Assembly (NCBI GenBank): GCA_003232155.1
Contig: QILY01000285.1
Span: forward strand, 1-24,970
Length of the DNA: 24,970 nt
Direction: 5' to 3'
Source: Maribacter sp.
GTDB lineage: Bacteria; Bacteroidota; Bacteroidia; Flavobacteriales; Flavobacteriaceae
Notes under the pieces: model-generated
The model's input: the letters and a program-made list of their open reading frames with translations, nothing else
Database searches by the model: none
Told to the model about the DNA's origin: nothing
Translations under genes and position numbers: made by a program
Shown: piece after piece, positions 24,537-24,970 of the stretch
How the letters are laid out: each line of letters begins with the position of its first letter
How positions within the stretch are numbered: the stretch's first letter is position 1

Positions 24537-24551
24537 CCCGAATATTTCGGG
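24537..24551. repeat. Short hairpin between gldK and gldL
   Basis: CCCGAA-TAT-TTCGGG (15 bp, 6-bp stem) lies in the 102-bp gldK-gldL spacer. It has no T-run behind it, so it is not a clear terminator. The arms equal those at 21763-21776. It could adjust the ratio of gldK to gldL message or be a REP-like repeat. Confidence 0.6.
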
Positions 24552-24602
24552 GCAAACGTTAAACCAAATCCTTATTATTAGCATTAAATCTAAAATTAAA
24601 TT

Positions 24603-24970
24603 ATGGCACAGTCAAAATCAACTAAGAAATTATTTAACATGGCCTATGGCCTTGGAGCATCTATTGTAATTATTGGAGCATTATTTAAAATTCTTCACTG
24701 GGAGTTAGGTCCATTGAATGGTGGAGTACTACTTGCTGTTGGCCTTATTACTGAAGCAGCTATTTTCGCTATCAGTGCATTTGAACCAATAGATGACGAG
24801 TACGATTGGTCTTTAGTATACCCAGAATTATCTGGTGTTGCATCTGGAAGTAATGATACTGCTGAAGCAAAAGCTGCTGAAGCATCTTTGTCCAAAAAAT
24901 TAGATAACCTTTTACAAGAAGCTGGTATCGATGCCAATCTTATGGAGAGCTTAGGTTCTAGTATCAAAAA
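24603..24970 (+). CDS. gldL: Gliding motility protein GldL, T9SS motor subunit (N-terminal part, cut by window edge)
   Basis: From the ATG at 24603, 122 codons are visible: MAQSKSTKKLFNMAYGLGAS and on, with two membrane helices (about 14-32 and 39-60), then EPIDDEYDWSLVYPEL and the start of the cytoplasmic domain. GldL forms a pentamer around a GldM dimer and acts as the proton-driven rotary motor of type IX secretion and gliding. The charged intramembrane residues known to matter in F. johnsoniae GldL (K27, H30, E49) appear here as K29, H32 and E51, with Y15 matching Y13. This numbering is from my recall of the structural work. The gene follows gldK and should be followed by gldM and gldN. 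Confidence 0.96.
   Translation, partial: MAQSKSTKKLFNMAYGLGASIVIIGALFKILHWELGPLNGGVLLAVGLITEAAIFAISAFEPIDDEYDWSLVYPELSGVASGSNDTAEAKAAEASLSKKLDNLLQEAGIDANLMESLGSSIK

Overview
The window looks like a chromosomal segment of a gliding, probably marine member of the Flavobacteriaceae (Bacteroidota). The support is the pair gldK-gldL (type IX secretion and gliding motor), the cluster miaB - sigma-54 regulator - lptE - TPR protein - secG - groES - groEL, an AT-rich composition, and -7 promoter elements of the Bacteroidota form TAnnTTTG in front of several genes. No tRNA, rRNA or CRISPR array was seen.

Left part (1-6283, all minus strand): purH followed by the rod-shape and elongasome genes mreB, mreC, mreD, mrdA (PBP2) and rodA. 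mreC/mreD and mrdA/rodA each overlap by 11 bp. A second cluster (6378-13958, also minus) holds miaB, a sigma-54 activator without receiver domain, lptE, a TPR-type protein, secG (closed by a terminator), then groS-groL (closed by a perfectly palindromic terminator) and a free-methionine sulfoxide reductase-like GAF protein. These are housekeeping genes for cell shape, purine synthesis, protein folding and export, outer-membrane assembly and tRNA modification.

Middle part (about 14.0-19.0 kb): an accessory stretch shaped by repeated insertion. A methyltransferase gene and a membrane-protein gene, which can be reconstructed as a stop/start-overlapping pair (TAATG), were split by a small palindromic element with 19-bp terminal inverted repeats and a 3-bp target duplication (AAT). 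A 1.4-kb IS4-type element then inserted into that palindromic element, and its transposase now carries a frameshift. The membrane-protein gene has a 10-bp tandem duplication just after its original ATG that shifts its frame. A second 152-bp copy of the small element, with target duplication ACT, interrupts an LVIVD-repeat lipoprotein gene. Removing the element and one ACT restores a continuous frame. A different TTAA-flanked palindromic element and a GC-rich repeat lie upstream of that lipoprotein gene.

Right part (19154-24970, plus strand): topA, an arginase-fold protein whose metal-binding motifs are degenerate, gldK and the start of gldL. I found no clear new defence or biosynthetic system. 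The most informative content is the nested, precisely reconstructable set of insertions in the middle, and the arginase-like protein with altered active-site motifs next to the T9SS/gliding genes.
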